A stretch of 64,000 bases of DNA from Mucilaginibacter_A sp964251965 (GTDB taxonomy: Bacteria > Bacteroidota > Bacteroidia > Sphingobacteriales > Sphingobacteriaceae). Shown piece by piece: positions 34,805-44,465 of this stretch. How positions within the stretch are numbered: the stretch's first letter is position 1; each line of letters starts with the position of its first letter. Both the position numbers and the translations under genes were made by a program. The stretch is from assembly GCA_964251965.1 (NCBI GenBank), contig CAXULQ010000008.1:62001-126000 (forward strand). Reading direction: 5' to 3'. The notes under the pieces were generated by a model that was not told the origin of the DNA, did not search any database, and was given only the letters and a program-made list of their open reading frames with translations.

Positions 34805-35926
34805 TTATAAAAAAAGCATCGCCGCAATATAATCGGCATAAAGCTTTCCTTCGCGACTTAAAGTAAGCAGCTGGTTGTTTCGTATTAGCCAGTTTTTAAA
34901 CAAAAATTGATTTGCTTCTTTCAAAATTTCTACAGAAGCATTATAGCTCAATTGATTTGCCCGGTCTAGATTTAGCCCATCACTGGTACGGAGTGAAGTC
35001 ATGATGTACTCATTTACACGGTCTTGTATTGATAAAACTTCCAGCGAAAAAGGAATTTCATTTTGACTGATTGCCGCCAGATATTGCTGATTATTAGCCA
35101 CATTCCATTGCCGCGTAACGCCGTTGAAAGAATGTGCCGAAGGGCCGATGCCCAAATAGTTTACACCTTTCCAATAATTTGAATTGTGGCGGGAATGCTG
35201 GCCAGGCAAACTAAAATTGGAGATTTCGTAATGCTCAAATCCGTGCTTTTCGGTTTCCTGCATCAAAAATTCAAACTGCGCGGTGCTTTGTTCCTCGTTC
35301 ATTTCCGGTTGCTTTTTTTTATGGATAAAAGAAGCAAGTGCCGTTTGTGGTTCAACTGTCATGGAATACGCCGAAAGGTGCGGAATTTGAAGTTCGAAAA
35401 ACTTGTCCAGATTGTAATGCCATTTCTCGTCAGTCAGCAGCGGATAACCATAAATCAAATCCATCGTAATGTTGTAGAAACCTGCATCCTGTGCTTCTTT
35501 TATGGCATAAAAAGCTTCGTTGCTGCGATGTGCACGGTTCATCCAAACTAAATCTTCATCAAAAAAAGATTGAACACCGATGCTGAAACGGTTAATTGGT
35601 GTTTGTTTTAGGTTGAGGATTTTCTGCGGGTTTAGGTCATCCGGGTTAGCTTCCAAAGTTATTTCTGCATCTGCTTTAACCTTGAAATTGTTAAAGATTT
35701 CTTTCAGTAAAAAGTTGATTTCTGCGGATTCTAACACGGAAGGTGTTCCTCCGCCAAAATAAATGGTTTCTATAATTTCGCCTTGCAAATAATCTTTTTG
35801 CAACCGGATTTCCTGCTGCATGGCCTGTAAAATCTCTTTTTTATATTGAAAAGAAGTACTGAAATGGAAATCGCAATAATGGCAGGCTTGTTTGCAAAAA
35901 GGAATGTGGAGGTAAATGCCGGCCAT
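34805..35926 (-). CDS. hemW: Radical SAM protein HemW
   Basis: 373 aa from ATG 35926 (MAGIYLHIPFC). The radical-SAM cluster CxxxCxxC is HIPFCKQACHYCDFHF at residues 6-21. YFGGGTPSVL, SIGVQSFFDEDL, MDLIYGYP and NYWKGVNYLGIGPSAHSF are HemW/HemN markers. The HemN-type extra N-terminal Cys arrangement is absent, so it is the haem chaperone HemW rather than an anaerobic coproporphyrinogen oxidase. Two dispersed motif copies (35326-35336 and 35492-35502) lie inside. Confidence 0.92.
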   Translation of the reverse strand: MAGIYLHIPFCKQACHYCDFHFSTSFQYKKEILQAMQQEIRLQKDYLQGEIIETIYFGGGTPSVLESAEINFLLKEIFNNFKVKADAEITLEANPDDLNPQKILNLKQTPINRFSIGVQSFFDEDLVWMNRAHRSNEAFYAIKEAQDAGFYNITMDLIYGYPLLTDEKWHYNLDKFFELQIPHLSAYSMTVEPQTALASFIHKKKQPEMNEEQSTAQFEFLMQETEKHGFEHYEISNFSLPGQHSRHNSNYWKGVNYLGIGPSAHSFNGVTRQWNVANNQQYLAAISQNEIPFSLEVLSIQDRVNEYIMTSLRTSDGLNLDRANQLSYNASVEILKEANQFLFKNWLIRNNQLLTLSREGKLYADYIAAMLFL

Positions 35927-36017
35927 TAAAATTGAAAACCTGAATTTTGGTGACTGCAAATTTAGGATTATAAACTGTACAACCTGTTCTGCTATAAAAA
36001 ACTCTATTTTTACCTGG

Positions 36018-36028
36018 TAAAAACAGCA
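36018..36028 (+). repeat. Sister 11-mer upstream of gluconokinase
   Basis: TAAAAACAGCA preceded by TTTTTACCTGG, so the inner dyad is present. It ends 33 bases before the gluconokinase TTG start. Confidence 0.6.
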
Positions 36029-36061
36029 TTGGTCTAATGCTGGGCATAAAACTTAAATACA

Positions 36062-37567
36062 TTGCAATCATATATTTTAGGTGTTGATATTGGCACTGGC
36101 AGCGTAAAAGCAGTGGCGGTTGGTTTACATGGACAAGCAATCGATGCAACCCAAATCCATTATCCAACGTTGCCTCCGCTGGAAACTGGTTTTGCCGAAC
36201 AAGATGCAGAACTGATTTGGCAGGGATTTTTGAAGTGTATCCGGGAAATTATCGAACGTTTAGGGCAACCGCAGGCAATCGGTTTAAGCAGTGCCATGCA
36301 CAGTTTAATTTTGGTTGATGCGGAAGGGAAACCGCTAACCAACATGATCAATTGGGCCGATACCCGAAGTGCCGCTATTGCAGATGCGCTTCGTGCTTCT
36401 CCCGAAGGAAAAAACCTGTACGAACAAACGGGCACGCCGGTTTACTCCATGTCGCCTTTAACTAAAATCATCTGGTTTCGGGAAAACCAAAAAGTTCTGT
36501 TCGATCAAACAGCCAGGTTTATCTCGATTAAAGAACTGCTTTGGTTTCGTTTGTTCGGCCAGTTTCAAATCGATTATTCCATTGCTTCTGCAACTGGTTT
36601 GTTTGATATTCTTGGTTTTCGCTGGAGTGAGAAAGCTTTGAAACTGGCAGGAATTGACGCCGATAAACTTTCGGAACCAGTTAGTACAACTTATATTCGT
36701 CAGGATATAAAAGCAGATATTGCCAAATTATTAGGCATAAAAGAAGCATTATATTGGATGATTGGTGCCAACGATGGCTGTTTGGCAAATCTCGGCAGCG
36801 GCGCAAATCAACCTAATGTTGCCGCTTTAACTATTGGTACCAGCGGTGCCGTGCGCATGGCCAGCAACAAACCTTTGTACAATTTTAAGGCCATGACTTT
36901 CAACTATATTTTAGATGAAAAAACTTATATCTGCGGTGGTGCCATCAATAATGGAGGTTTAATTTTAAACTGGTTGTTAGAAAATTTTATGTCGATAAAA
37001 ACAGTATCGCCAACAAATTATCAGCAATTATTTGATATGGTAAAAGCAGTACCTGCCGGAAGCAATGGCCTGCTTTTTCTACCTTATTTAACCGGCGAAC
37101 GCACACCGTTGTGGGACAGTAACAGTTGCGGTGTTTTTTTCGGGATCAAAACAGAACACACCCAAGCCCATTTTTTAAAAGCTGCGCTGGAAGGTGTTTG
37201 CTTCGCGATAAATAATGTATTGGATTCCGTTATCCAACCATCAGCAAAATTAGAAGAAACAAAAGTGAGCGGCGGGTTTACAGCTTCGCCGGTTTGGTTG
37301 CAGTTAATGGCGGACGTTACCGGCAAAAAATTAACCGTTGTACAAGCAGAAGATGCTTCTGCCATTGGTGCAGCTTGCCTGGCTATCCAAACTGGTAATT
37401 TTGCAGGTTTTAGTTTGAAGGATGAGAATCAACCTGAACAAATTGTGAAACCTGACACAGAAAAGCACCTCACTTACAACAAATATTATCACCTGTTTAC
37501 AAAGTTATACGGGGATTTGAAAGACGGCATGCACAAATTGGCTGTTTTAAATAATAGTGAAAGCTAA
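36062..37567 (+). CDS. gntK: FGGY-family gluconate kinase
   Basis: 501 aa. N-terminal ATP motif is ILGVDIGTGSVKAVAVG, followed by IGLSSAMHSLILVDAEGKPLTNMINWADTR, which fits gluconokinase better than xylulokinase. TGTPVYSMSPLTKIIW and GGAINNGGLILNWLLENF support this. No ATG occurs near the conserved start; TTG at 36062 is the only reasonable start, because TAA lies 15 bases upstream in frame. It feeds gluconate into the pentose phosphate or Entner-Doudoroff route; no transporter is adjacent. A 24-bp stretch at 36990-37013 is shared with the UbiA-like gene. Confidence 0.85.
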   Translation: MQSYILGVDIGTGSVKAVAVGLHGQAIDATQIHYPTLPPLETGFAEQDAELIWQGFLKCIREIIERLGQPQAIGLSSAMHSLILVDAEGKPLTNMINWADTRSAAIADALRASPEGKNLYEQTGTPVYSMSPLTKIIWFRENQKVLFDQTARFISIKELLWFRLFGQFQIDYSIASATGLFDILGFRWSEKALKLAGIDADKLSEPVSTTYIRQDIKADIAKLLGIKEALYWMIGANDGCLANLGSGANQPNVAALTIGTSGAVRMASNKPLYNFKAMTFNYILDEKTYICGGAINNGGLILNWLLENFMSIKTVSPTNYQQLFDMVKAVPAGSNGLLFLPYLTGERTPLWDSNSCGVFFGIKTEHTQAHFLKAALEGVCFAINNVLDSVIQPSAKLEETKVSGGFTASPVWLQLMADVTGKKLTVVQAEDASAIGAACLAIQTGNFAGFSLKDENQPEQIVKPDTEKHLTYNKYYHLFTKLYGDLKDGMHKLAVLNNSES

Positions 37568-37634
37568 TATATGAGGGAATATTCCAGTAAATTTGCATTA
37601 TAAAACAGCTTAGATCAGTATCAGCATAAAAATA

Positions 37635-38570
37635 ATGCGTTTAACGGTTACCCTGCTTCTTGTTTTTTTACTGGTAAAAACAGCATGTGCGCAAACAGTA
37701 GTTCAGGATACTTTAGTTCAGGAAACGGTTGTATTGGATTCTGCAACCTTGGCAAAGCAACAACTTCATTCAGATTCGCTTGCACGCTTTTTCATTGCTC
37801 CTCCGGATTCTTCCCGAAAAAACCAGTTTATAGATAGTTTGCTCAAAACTAATTTATATCGCGGTTATGCTTTTTTGGATATGCATTCCAGAACAGTAAA
37901 AACCAAAGTGCAAAGCGGTAAAACCCGCAATTTTAAAAACAGTTGGATGCTGGCCGTAATGCTGGGCTTGCTGTTGTATTTAGCTGTGCTAAACCGTTTT
38001 TTGAATAAAGCGATCAGTGATATTGTAAACTCTTTTTACAGTAAAAGGATGCTGTCTCAATTTTCAAAAGAAGAAAACCTGATTAATTCTTGGTCTTTCA
38101 TTTTTTTATTTTTGTTGTTTGGTGCAACGGTTGGGTTATTGTTTTACCAGGTAATTTCTTATTACAATCAAAGTTATATTGATGATGGCTGGCAGCTTTA
38201 TTTAGTTTTTACTTTTGCAGTAATCGTTTTTTTTATACTGAAAATTGTAGTGCTACGCATATTAGGGTTGATCTTTAATATCCGGCATCTGGTAAAAGAA
38301 TATATATCAGTGCTTTATCTTACTTATTTTAACATCACTTTTATCTGCCTGCCCTTAGTAATATGCTTTGGACTGATTGCCGATAGTTTTAAACCATTGG
38401 TTTTGTTAGTTTTTGGCCTGTTGATTTCGGTGGTATTATTTTGGCAATATATACGCAGCAGTATAAATATTCTTTCGGTATATAGATTTAGCAAAGTTTA
38501 TTTATTTATTTATCTTTGTGCCCTTGAATTTTGCCCTATACTTATTTTAATAAAGGCTTTAAAATTATAA
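37635..38570 (+). CDS. DUF4271 membrane protein
   Basis: 311 aa. A signal peptide or first TM (LTVTLLLVFLLVKTACA) is followed by a periplasmic stretch and about seven TM helices from residue 103 on. This is DUF4271, a Bacteroidota-specific family that often sits before hemD, as here (14-base gap). No function is known. A sister-motif copy (37675-37685) overlaps the signal-peptide codons. Confidence 0.85.
   Translation: MRLTVTLLLVFLLVKTACAQTVVQDTLVQETVVLDSATLAKQQLHSDSLARFFIAPPDSSRKNQFIDSLLKTNLYRGYAFLDMHSRTVKTKVQSGKTRNFKNSWMLAVMLGLLLYLAVLNRFLNKAISDIVNSFYSKRMLSQFSKEENLINSWSFIFLFLLFGATVGLLFYQVISYYNQSYIDDGWQLYLVFTFAVIVFFILKIVVLRILGLIFNIRHLVKEYISVLYLTYFNITFICLPLVICFGLIADSFKPLVLLVFGLLISVVLFWQYIRSSINILSVYRFSKVYLFIYLCALEFCPILILIKALKL
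38511..38518 (+). promoter_or_regulatory. Candidate -7 box for hemD
   Basis: TATCTTTG matches TAnnTTTG, inside the end of the DUF4271 gene and 66 bases upstream of the hemD ATG. It could let hemD be expressed independently. Confidence 0.4.
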
Positions 38571-38584
38571 GAAAGACAGCTATT

Positions 38585-39352
38585 ATGCAGTTTGCCACTG
38601 AAAGATTGAAAAAAGTAAAAAGCATTTTAGTAACGCTACCTAAACCAGAATCTGACAAAAATCCATACACAGAACTGGCCAAAAAATATAATTTAAAAAT
38701 AGATTTTCGGTCTTTTATTCATGTAGAAGGTGTTCCCGCGAGAGAGTTTAGGAAAGAAAAAATAGCGTTGGGCAATTATACAGCAGTGGTTTTTGCAAGC
38801 CGTAACGCAGTAGACCATTTTTTTAGGATATGTGAAGAGATGCGTTTTGAAGTTCCGGTAGAGATGAAATACTTTTGCCTGTCCGAAACTATTGCACTAT
38901 ACCTCCAAAAATACATTCAGTACCGAAAAAGGAAAATCTTTTTTGGCAAGCAAACGGCAAGCGATTTGGCTGAAGTGTTGAAAAAGCATGTAAACGAAAA
39001 ATTTTTGTATCCTTGCTCAGACGTTGCTGCTGAAGAAACGCAGAAATTTTTGTTAGACAACGGATATAATTTTACACCTGCTGTTTTATTCCGCACAGTT
39101 TGCAGCGATTTGTCTGACCTGGCAGAAGTATTTTATGATATTATTGCTTTTTTCAGTCCATCGAGCATACAATCACTCTACAAAAACTTTCCCAATTTCG
39201 AGCAAAAAAATACACGTATTGCTGCTTACGGAGCTTCTACCCACAAAGTAGCATTAGAAAAAGGATTAATTTTAGACATTCCGGCACCTATTCCCGAAGC
39301 TCCTTCCATGACCATGGCTATCGAGCATTATATTAAACAGGTCAACAAGTAA
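38585..39352 (+). CDS. hemD: Uroporphyrinogen-III synthase
   Basis: 255 aa from ATG 38585 (MQFATERLKKVKSILVTLPKP). The longer frame starts inside the upstream gene and is unlikely. The two-domain HemD fold shows FASRNAVDHFFRICEE, KFLYPCSDVAAEETQKFLLDNGY and IIAFFSPSSIQSLYKNF with IAAYGASTHKVALEKGL. It closes hydroxymethylbilane to uroporphyrinogen III. HemD diverges strongly in sequence, so this rests on the pattern plus the DUF4271 neighbour. Between its stop and gldK are 292 bases in which I see no gene or hairpin. Confidence 0.85.
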   Translation: MQFATERLKKVKSILVTLPKPESDKNPYTELAKKYNLKIDFRSFIHVEGVPAREFRKEKIALGNYTAVVFASRNAVDHFFRICEEMRFEVPVEMKYFCLSETIALYLQKYIQYRKRKIFFGKQTASDLAEVLKKHVNEKFLYPCSDVAAEETQKFLLDNGYNFTPAVLFRTVCSDLSDLAEVFYDIIAFFSPSSIQSLYKNFPNFEQKNTRIAAYGASTHKVALEKGLILDIPAPIPEAPSMTMAIEHYIKQVNK

Positions 39353-39644
39353 AATATTTTTGGATTGTTTTAGTTATTAATGCAGTCAACATTTCCGAAA
39401 CTTTACGAGCTTAAACTGCGTAAAGAAATTGAACGGAAGAGTTGTTTAATGCAATAATATAGGATGAATGTATTAAATCAAAAAAATCAGGCTATTGATT
39501 GCTGTGGTAACAATAGTTTAGCTATTTTTAAAACGTTAAATTTATTTTTCTGAGGTCAAGAAAATAACACCCACAGAAAATATATTATATAAATTGGAGT
39601 TATTGGATTAATTTTAACCAGGTTGTTATACTGTGGATTTAAAA

Positions 39645-40985
39645 ATGAAAAACGTATATTTTGGAATGATAGTCCTGTTGCTTGCTTCTTTAGGTAGTTG
39701 TAAGACGTCGAGTAGTGATAGGGGCGAAGTGAGAGGTGTTTATGCCAAATCTTTTAAGCAAGACCAACCTTATGGAATGGTTTACATTCCTGGAGGAAGT
39801 TTTTTAATGGGCCAAACCGATCAGGATGTAACTTTTGCCCAAACTGCTCAAAATAAACAAGTAACCGTTTCGCCTTTTTTTATGGATGAAACCGAAACCA
39901 CAAATGCTCAATACAAACAATTTGTAAACCAGGTTCGGGATTCTATCGCTATTACAAACTATTTGCAAGACGATAAGTATTATTACAAACCAGGTGGTAA
40001 AAACGCAAAACCAGATCCGAGCGGTAAAAAATACATCAATTGGGACTATGTAAAAAAGAATGGTGTTTTTAGCACCAGAAAGGGCAAAGGCCAAACCGCA
40101 AACGCCAATCAGAGCAAATTGCAAGGGATGTATTATCAGGGCGATGACCGGATTTTCGACCGAAATGAAATAGATGTACGTTTATTAAAATATAATTACG
40201 CCATTATGGTGTTGCGTGAAGCATCCAATAACCGTTACGACAAAACAAAAAAGCGTTCTGATTTTATCCTTAGGGATACAGTACCTGTTTATCCGGATAC
40301 ATTGTGCTGGTTAAATGATTTTTCTTACGCAGCAAATGAGCCAATGGTGCAAGGTTATTTCTCTCATCCGGCTTATTTAAATTATCCTGTGGTTGGTGTT
40401 ACCTGGCGCCAAGTTAGGGCATATACTGTTTGGCGTTCGCGTTATAATGATGCCTACAAAGATGCACGTGGCATACCACATCGTACACCGTATGAAATGC
40501 CTACGGAAGCAGAATTTGAATATGCAGCACGTGGTGGCAGGATCGGAAACGATTACCCATGGGGTGGCCCTTACATTAAAAACTCTAAAGGGTGTTTATT
40601 GGCAAATTTTAAACCAGGCCGGGGAGATTATGTTAGTGATGGTGGTGCTTACACTGTAAGCGTTCATTCTTATTTTCCAAATGACTTTGGTTTATATAAT
40701 ATGGCCGGGAATGTTGCAGAATGGACAGCTTCTTCTTATGATGAATCAGCTTCAACTTTTGTGCATGATATGAACCCAACTATTAATTATGAAGCTAAAG
40801 CAAGCGACCCAGAAGTGTTAAAGCGCAAAGTGGTAAGAGGAGGCTCTTGGAAAGACATTGGGTACTTTTTACAAAACTCCACTCGGGGTTATGAATATCA
40901 GGACACTTCAAAATCTTATATCGGCTTCCGCTGCGTAACCCACTTCCTTGGCAGGGATATTAAAGATAAACGCTCTAACTATTAA
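39645..40985 (+). CDS. gldK: T9SS/gliding lipoprotein GldK
   Basis: 446 aa. ATG 39645 gives a lipoprotein signal with Cys19 (LLASLGSCK); a GTG 12 bases upstream is less likely. The rest is an FGE-sulfatase-like domain: MVYIPGGSFLMGQT, SPFFMDETETTNAQYKQFV, NYPVVGVTWRQVRAYTVWR, EMPTEAEFEYAARGG, NDFGLYNMAGNVAEWTAS, RGGSWKDIGYFLQNSTRG, IGFRCVTHFLGR. With GldN it forms the periplasmic ring under the outer membrane in the T9SS. First of gldK-L-M-N; gldL follows after 50 bases. Confidence 0.95.
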   Translation: MKNVYFGMIVLLLASLGSCKTSSSDRGEVRGVYAKSFKQDQPYGMVYIPGGSFLMGQTDQDVTFAQTAQNKQVTVSPFFMDETETTNAQYKQFVNQVRDSIAITNYLQDDKYYYKPGGKNAKPDPSGKKYINWDYVKKNGVFSTRKGKGQTANANQSKLQGMYYQGDDRIFDRNEIDVRLLKYNYAIMVLREASNNRYDKTKKRSDFILRDTVPVYPDTLCWLNDFSYAANEPMVQGYFSHPAYLNYPVVGVTWRQVRAYTVWRSRYNDAYKDARGIPHRTPYEMPTEAEFEYAARGGRIGNDYPWGGPYIKNSKGCLLANFKPGRGDYVSDGGAYTVSVHSYFPNDFGLYNMAGNVAEWTASSYDESASTFVHDMNPTINYEAKASDPEVLKRKVVRGGSWKDIGYFLQNSTRGYEYQDTSKSYIGFRCVTHFLGRDIKDKRSNY

Positions 40986-41035
40986 TTGAATCATTATATC
41001 TAATTTCTAAAAAACAACAAACTACAAACAATTTT

Positions 41036-41854
41036 ATGGCTGTTAAAAAAAAATCAAAGTACGGGTTGGGAAGTGTTATTTCTATTGGGGCAACTGTCGT
41101 AATTATAGGCTTGTTATTTAAAATCCAGCACTGGCCTTATGCATCAGTGTTTATTACAGTAGGGCTGGGGGCCGAAGCTGTTCTATTCTTTTTAATAGGT
41201 ATTTTTCCTGAGGAAAATAATGACGTAGATTGGACACGTGCTTATCCTGAATTAGCTGCCGATTACACTGGAGAATTACCTAAAGTTGCTGCTTCAAGGA
41301 CACCTCAAATTCCTGCAAATGGTTTCTCAAACACTGCTGCGTTAGATAAAATGCTTACAGATGCCAAAATCGGACCAGAACTCATCAGTAGCCTGGGCGA
41401 CGGTTTAAGAACCTTTGGCGATAAGGTAAGCTCTATTGCTAAAGTAGGGGATGCAGGGGAAGCAACCTTAGAATTAACGAATAAGGTTAAAATAGCAACC
41501 GCCAGCTATGATAAATTAACATCTTCTTTCGAAAAAGCGTCAGCAAATCTAAGCGAAATGGCTAATTCTAACATTGATTCTAAAGCGTATCACGATCAGG
41601 TGAACAATTTAGCCAAGAATTTATCTGCCTTAAACGCAGTATATGAGCTGGAGCTGCAAGATTCAAGTGCACACTTAAAATCAATGAACAAGTTTTACCA
41701 GAATGTTTCTTTGACTATGCAAAATTTTAATGAATCAATGGAAGATTCTAAAGCTTTTAAAGATGAAGTTGGCCGCTTGGCAAAAAACCTGGCTTCTTTA
41801 AATAACATTTATGGTAATATGTTATCTGCTATGAACCAACCTCGGGTAAATTAA
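41036..41854 (+). CDS. gldL: T9SS motor subunit GldL
   Basis: 272 aa. Two TM helices at about 12-29 and 36-56, and a long cytoplasmic coiled-coil with repeated segments (FEKASANLSEMANSN, DSKAYHDQVNNLAKNLSALN, DSKAFKDEVGRLAKNLASLN). The membrane Glu47 in GLGAEAVLFFL is the conserved residue thought to carry protons in the GldL-GldM motor. It powers secretion and gliding. gldM is 42 bases downstream. Confidence 0.96.
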   Translation: MAVKKKSKYGLGSVISIGATVVIIGLLFKIQHWPYASVFITVGLGAEAVLFFLIGIFPEENNDVDWTRAYPELAADYTGELPKVAASRTPQIPANGFSNTAALDKMLTDAKIGPELISSLGDGLRTFGDKVSSIAKVGDAGEATLELTNKVKIATASYDKLTSSFEKASANLSEMANSNIDSKAYHDQVNNLAKNLSALNAVYELELQDSSAHLKSMNKFYQNVSLTMQNFNESMEDSKAFKDEVGRLAKNLASLNNIYGNMLSAMNQPRVN

Positions 41855-41896
41855 TTAAGCCGTTTAATATTACATTTTTAGAATAAATAAAAGCAA

Positions 41897-43435
41897 ATGG
41901 CTGGAGGTAAGGAAACCCCAAGACAGCGGATGATCGGTATTCTGTACCTGGTACTATTAGGTTTAATCGCTTTAAATGTACCGGATAGTTTACTTAACGC
42001 TTTCAAAAATATAAGTGACAGCTTAAATGCTTCAAAAAATAATGTCCAAACCGGCATTAACAATACATATGAAGCATTTCAGCAAAAAATAAAAGATCAG
42101 CCTGAAAGGGCAAAACCTATTGAAGCGAAAGCAAAGCAAGCAAGTTCATTAGTCAAAGATTTGGATGATTATGTAGAGTCATTGAAAAAGCAATTAATTG
42201 AAAAAAGTGGCGGCTTTGATGAAAACTTACAGGACTATAAAGGGCGAGACAATCTGGACGTATCAGCAGACTTTATGATCAATAATAAAAATGCTTTTAC
42301 GTTGCATAAAAAGATTGACGATACACGTGAAAAATTGTTGAGCTACTTAGACCCTAAAGATCGGGCAAGCACTAAATTATCCTTGGCAGCAATTGACCCT
42401 CCGCAAAAAAAGGGCTATGCCAAAGAAACCTGGGAAGAGGCTTATTTTGGTGATGGTATCCCGATGGGTGCAGCAATGACTTCTTTAAACAAAGTTCAGG
42501 CTGATGCTAAAAATGCAGAAAGTGAAGTAGTGAAAAAGATTTTGGGTAAAGTAGATCAGGCGGTAGTTAATTTGGATAAGTTTTCCGCAGTTGCTGTTGC
42601 ACCAAGCAGTTACATTATTGCCGGCCAGCCTTATACTGCCCAAGTATTTTTAACAGCATCCGATTCGCGTTCAAACCCAAACATTACTGTTGGAGGTTCA
42701 AAATTGGCAACTACCGAAGGTAAAGGTACTTATACCGTTTCTACAAGTGGTGAAGGAATCCATACCTGGGTAGGTACAATTACTGTAAAACAAAATGACG
42801 GCACTACCAAAACGTACAACACTACACCTCAAACCTATCAAGTGGCTCGGCCTTCTGCTGTTGTTTCGCCTGATAAAATGAATGTGTTGTATGTAGGCGT
42901 TCCTAACCCAGTTTCAGTTTCGGCACCTGGTATCCCTAAAGAAAAACTGAAGCTTAGTATTAGCGGCGGTTCCATTAGTGGTTCTGCGGGAAAATATACA
43001 GCTACCGTTTCTTCTCCGGGCACTATGGCCAAAATCTCAGTATCAGGTGAAACATCTCCAGGCAAAACTTCAGTATTAGGCGTTCAGGAATTCCGGGTAA
43101 AAAGAATCCCTGACCCGAAAGCACAATTTGCAGGTAAATCTGGCAGCGCAACTACAAGTGCCGGTAATATAAAAGCACAGGATAAAGTTTTTGCCAAGTT
43201 AGAAGGATTTGATTTTGATGCTAAATTTAATGTTACCAGGTTTTCTATGACCGTTATTAAACCCCGGCAGGATGCAATTACAGTTTCTGCTTCTGGCAGT
43301 GACCTTTCTGGCCCAATGCGTTCTGCGCTGGCCACGATCACGCCTGGCTCTACTGTAGTTTTTGATAACATTATTGCTGTTGGCCCCGATGGTACGCAGC
43401 GTGGTTTAGATCCGATTGTACTTCACGCAAACTAA
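41897..43435 (+). CDS. gldM: T9SS motor subunit GldM
   Basis: 512 aa. N-terminus MAGGKETPRQRMIGILYLVLLGLIALNVPDSLL contains the single TM helix. The large periplasmic part has a helical domain (about 60-220) and immunoglobulin-like beta domains after it (KMNVLYVGVPNPVSVSAPG, then the C-terminal FDNIIAVGPDG). GldM spans the periplasm as a dimer and couples the GldL motor to the GldK-GldN ring. gldN begins six bases after the stop. Confidence 0.96.
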   Translation: MAGGKETPRQRMIGILYLVLLGLIALNVPDSLLNAFKNISDSLNASKNNVQTGINNTYEAFQQKIKDQPERAKPIEAKAKQASSLVKDLDDYVESLKKQLIEKSGGFDENLQDYKGRDNLDVSADFMINNKNAFTLHKKIDDTREKLLSYLDPKDRASTKLSLAAIDPPQKKGYAKETWEEAYFGDGIPMGAAMTSLNKVQADAKNAESEVVKKILGKVDQAVVNLDKFSAVAVAPSSYIIAGQPYTAQVFLTASDSRSNPNITVGGSKLATTEGKGTYTVSTSGEGIHTWVGTITVKQNDGTTKTYNTTPQTYQVARPSAVVSPDKMNVLYVGVPNPVSVSAPGIPKEKLKLSISGGSISGSAGKYTATVSSPGTMAKISVSGETSPGKTSVLGVQEFRVKRIPDPKAQFAGKSGSATTSAGNIKAQDKVFAKLEGFDFDAKFNVTRFSMTVIKPRQDAITVSASGSDLSGPMRSALATITPGSTVVFDNIIAVGPDGTQRGLDPIVLHAN

Positions 43436-43440
43436 GGAAT

Positions 43441-44406
43441 ATGAAAAGGAACTTGTTTATTTTAGTTTTATGCCTGATAAGTGTAGGCACCTTTGCACAA
43501 ACGCGTACAACTACTGCCGCGCGCAAAAGGGTAGCTACACGCAAAAAAACCACACCTAAAAAGGTGGCAGCTACCAAATCACAGGCATTGGTAGATACCA
43601 ACAACGTCAAACCTTTTGTACGTCCGCAAGATGGATTTTACAAACCTTTAGATGGCTATTACAAAAAAACAAGCATTTTGAATGCTAAAGTTACACCTTA
43701 TCAAAACCTGCGCGAAGCTGATGTGGCTTTTCAAAAAAGGGTTTGGCGCGAAATTGACGTACGAGAAAAGATGAACCAATACCTGGCTTCGCCTAAAGCG
43801 CGTTTAATAGACATCTTAATGAATGCCATTTCTACAGGTGAACTGAATGCTTATGATGCTGCTCCAAGTAAAGGCGATCCGAATGGCGATGAATTCTCTG
43901 CATTATTAAAACCAGCACAAGCTATGGCAAAAATGTCTGATAGCGTGATGATCGATAAGTTCGATGCCAATGGCGAAAAAATCGGTTCTAAAATGCAGGC
44001 AGGAGAATTTAACCCAGACAGCGTAGTTAAATTCAGGATTAAAGAAGATTGGATTTTTGATAAACAGCGTTCTGTTTTCGAGCCTCGGATTATCGGTATT
44101 GCCCCTTTAATTAAAGCACGGGCAGGCGGACTAAACTTGGATTATCAACCCGCATTTTGGATTTATTTTCCGGAAGCACGAAATATCTTAGTCACAAAAG
44201 AAGCTATGAACCGACATAATGATGCAACAGGTTTAAGCTTTGATGATATTTTTATGAAGCGAATTTTTACTAGTTATATTGTCAAGGAATCTAATGATAA
44301 AGATGAGCGGGTAAAAGACTATACACAAGGTATTGATAAGCTTTACGAATCGGAAAGAATTAAGAAAGCTTTATTGAATTATGAACAGGATTTGTGGGTG
44401 TATTAA
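43441..44406 (+). CDS. gldN: T9SS ring protein GldN
   Basis: 321 aa. Signal peptide (NLFILVLCLISVGTFAQ), then a basic low-complexity stretch (TTTAARKRVATRKKTTPKK) and the GldN domain: READVAFQKRVWREIDVREKMN, VKFRIKEDWIFDKQRSVFEPRIIGIAPL, and FWIYFPEARNILV. It pairs with GldK in the periplasmic ring. It is the last gene of gldKLMN and is followed by a hairpin terminator at 44438-44465 and a dispersed 11-mer copy (44426-44436). Confidence 0.95.
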   Translation: MKRNLFILVLCLISVGTFAQTRTTTAARKRVATRKKTTPKKVAATKSQALVDTNNVKPFVRPQDGFYKPLDGYYKKTSILNAKVTPYQNLREADVAFQKRVWREIDVREKMNQYLASPKARLIDILMNAISTGELNAYDAAPSKGDPNGDEFSALLKPAQAMAKMSDSVMIDKFDANGEKIGSKMQAGEFNPDSVVKFRIKEDWIFDKQRSVFEPRIIGIAPLIKARAGGLNLDYQPAFWIYFPEARNILVTKEAMNRHNDATGLSFDDIFMKRIFTSYIVKESNDKDERVKDYTQGIDKLYESERIKKALLNYEQDLWVY

Positions 44407-44437
44407 CCTGCTAATAATTATACTGTAAAAGAAGCAT

Positions 44438-44465
44438 AGCTCCGCGGGATTATTCCTGCGGAGCT
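44438..44465 (+). terminator. gldN terminator overlapping the uvrC 3' end
   Basis: Arms AGCTCCGCGGGA (44438-44449) and TCCTGCGGAGCT (44454-44465) pair over 12 bases with one G-T wobble, then TTTTTC follows. The right arm encodes the last codons of uvrC (KAPQE) on the opposite strand, so gldN's terminator sits in the convergent gene's end. The 11-mer copy at 44426-44436 adjoins it. Confidence 0.8.

Noticed and set aside
38531..38584. Longer start for hemD
   Set aside because: It overlaps the end of the DUF4271 gene and adds 18 residues not found in HemD; ATG 38585 is better.
39380..39457. A 25-codon ATG frame between hemD and gldK
   Set aside because: Short, no family motif and no promoter or coupling evidence. 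The 292-base gap has nothing I can support.
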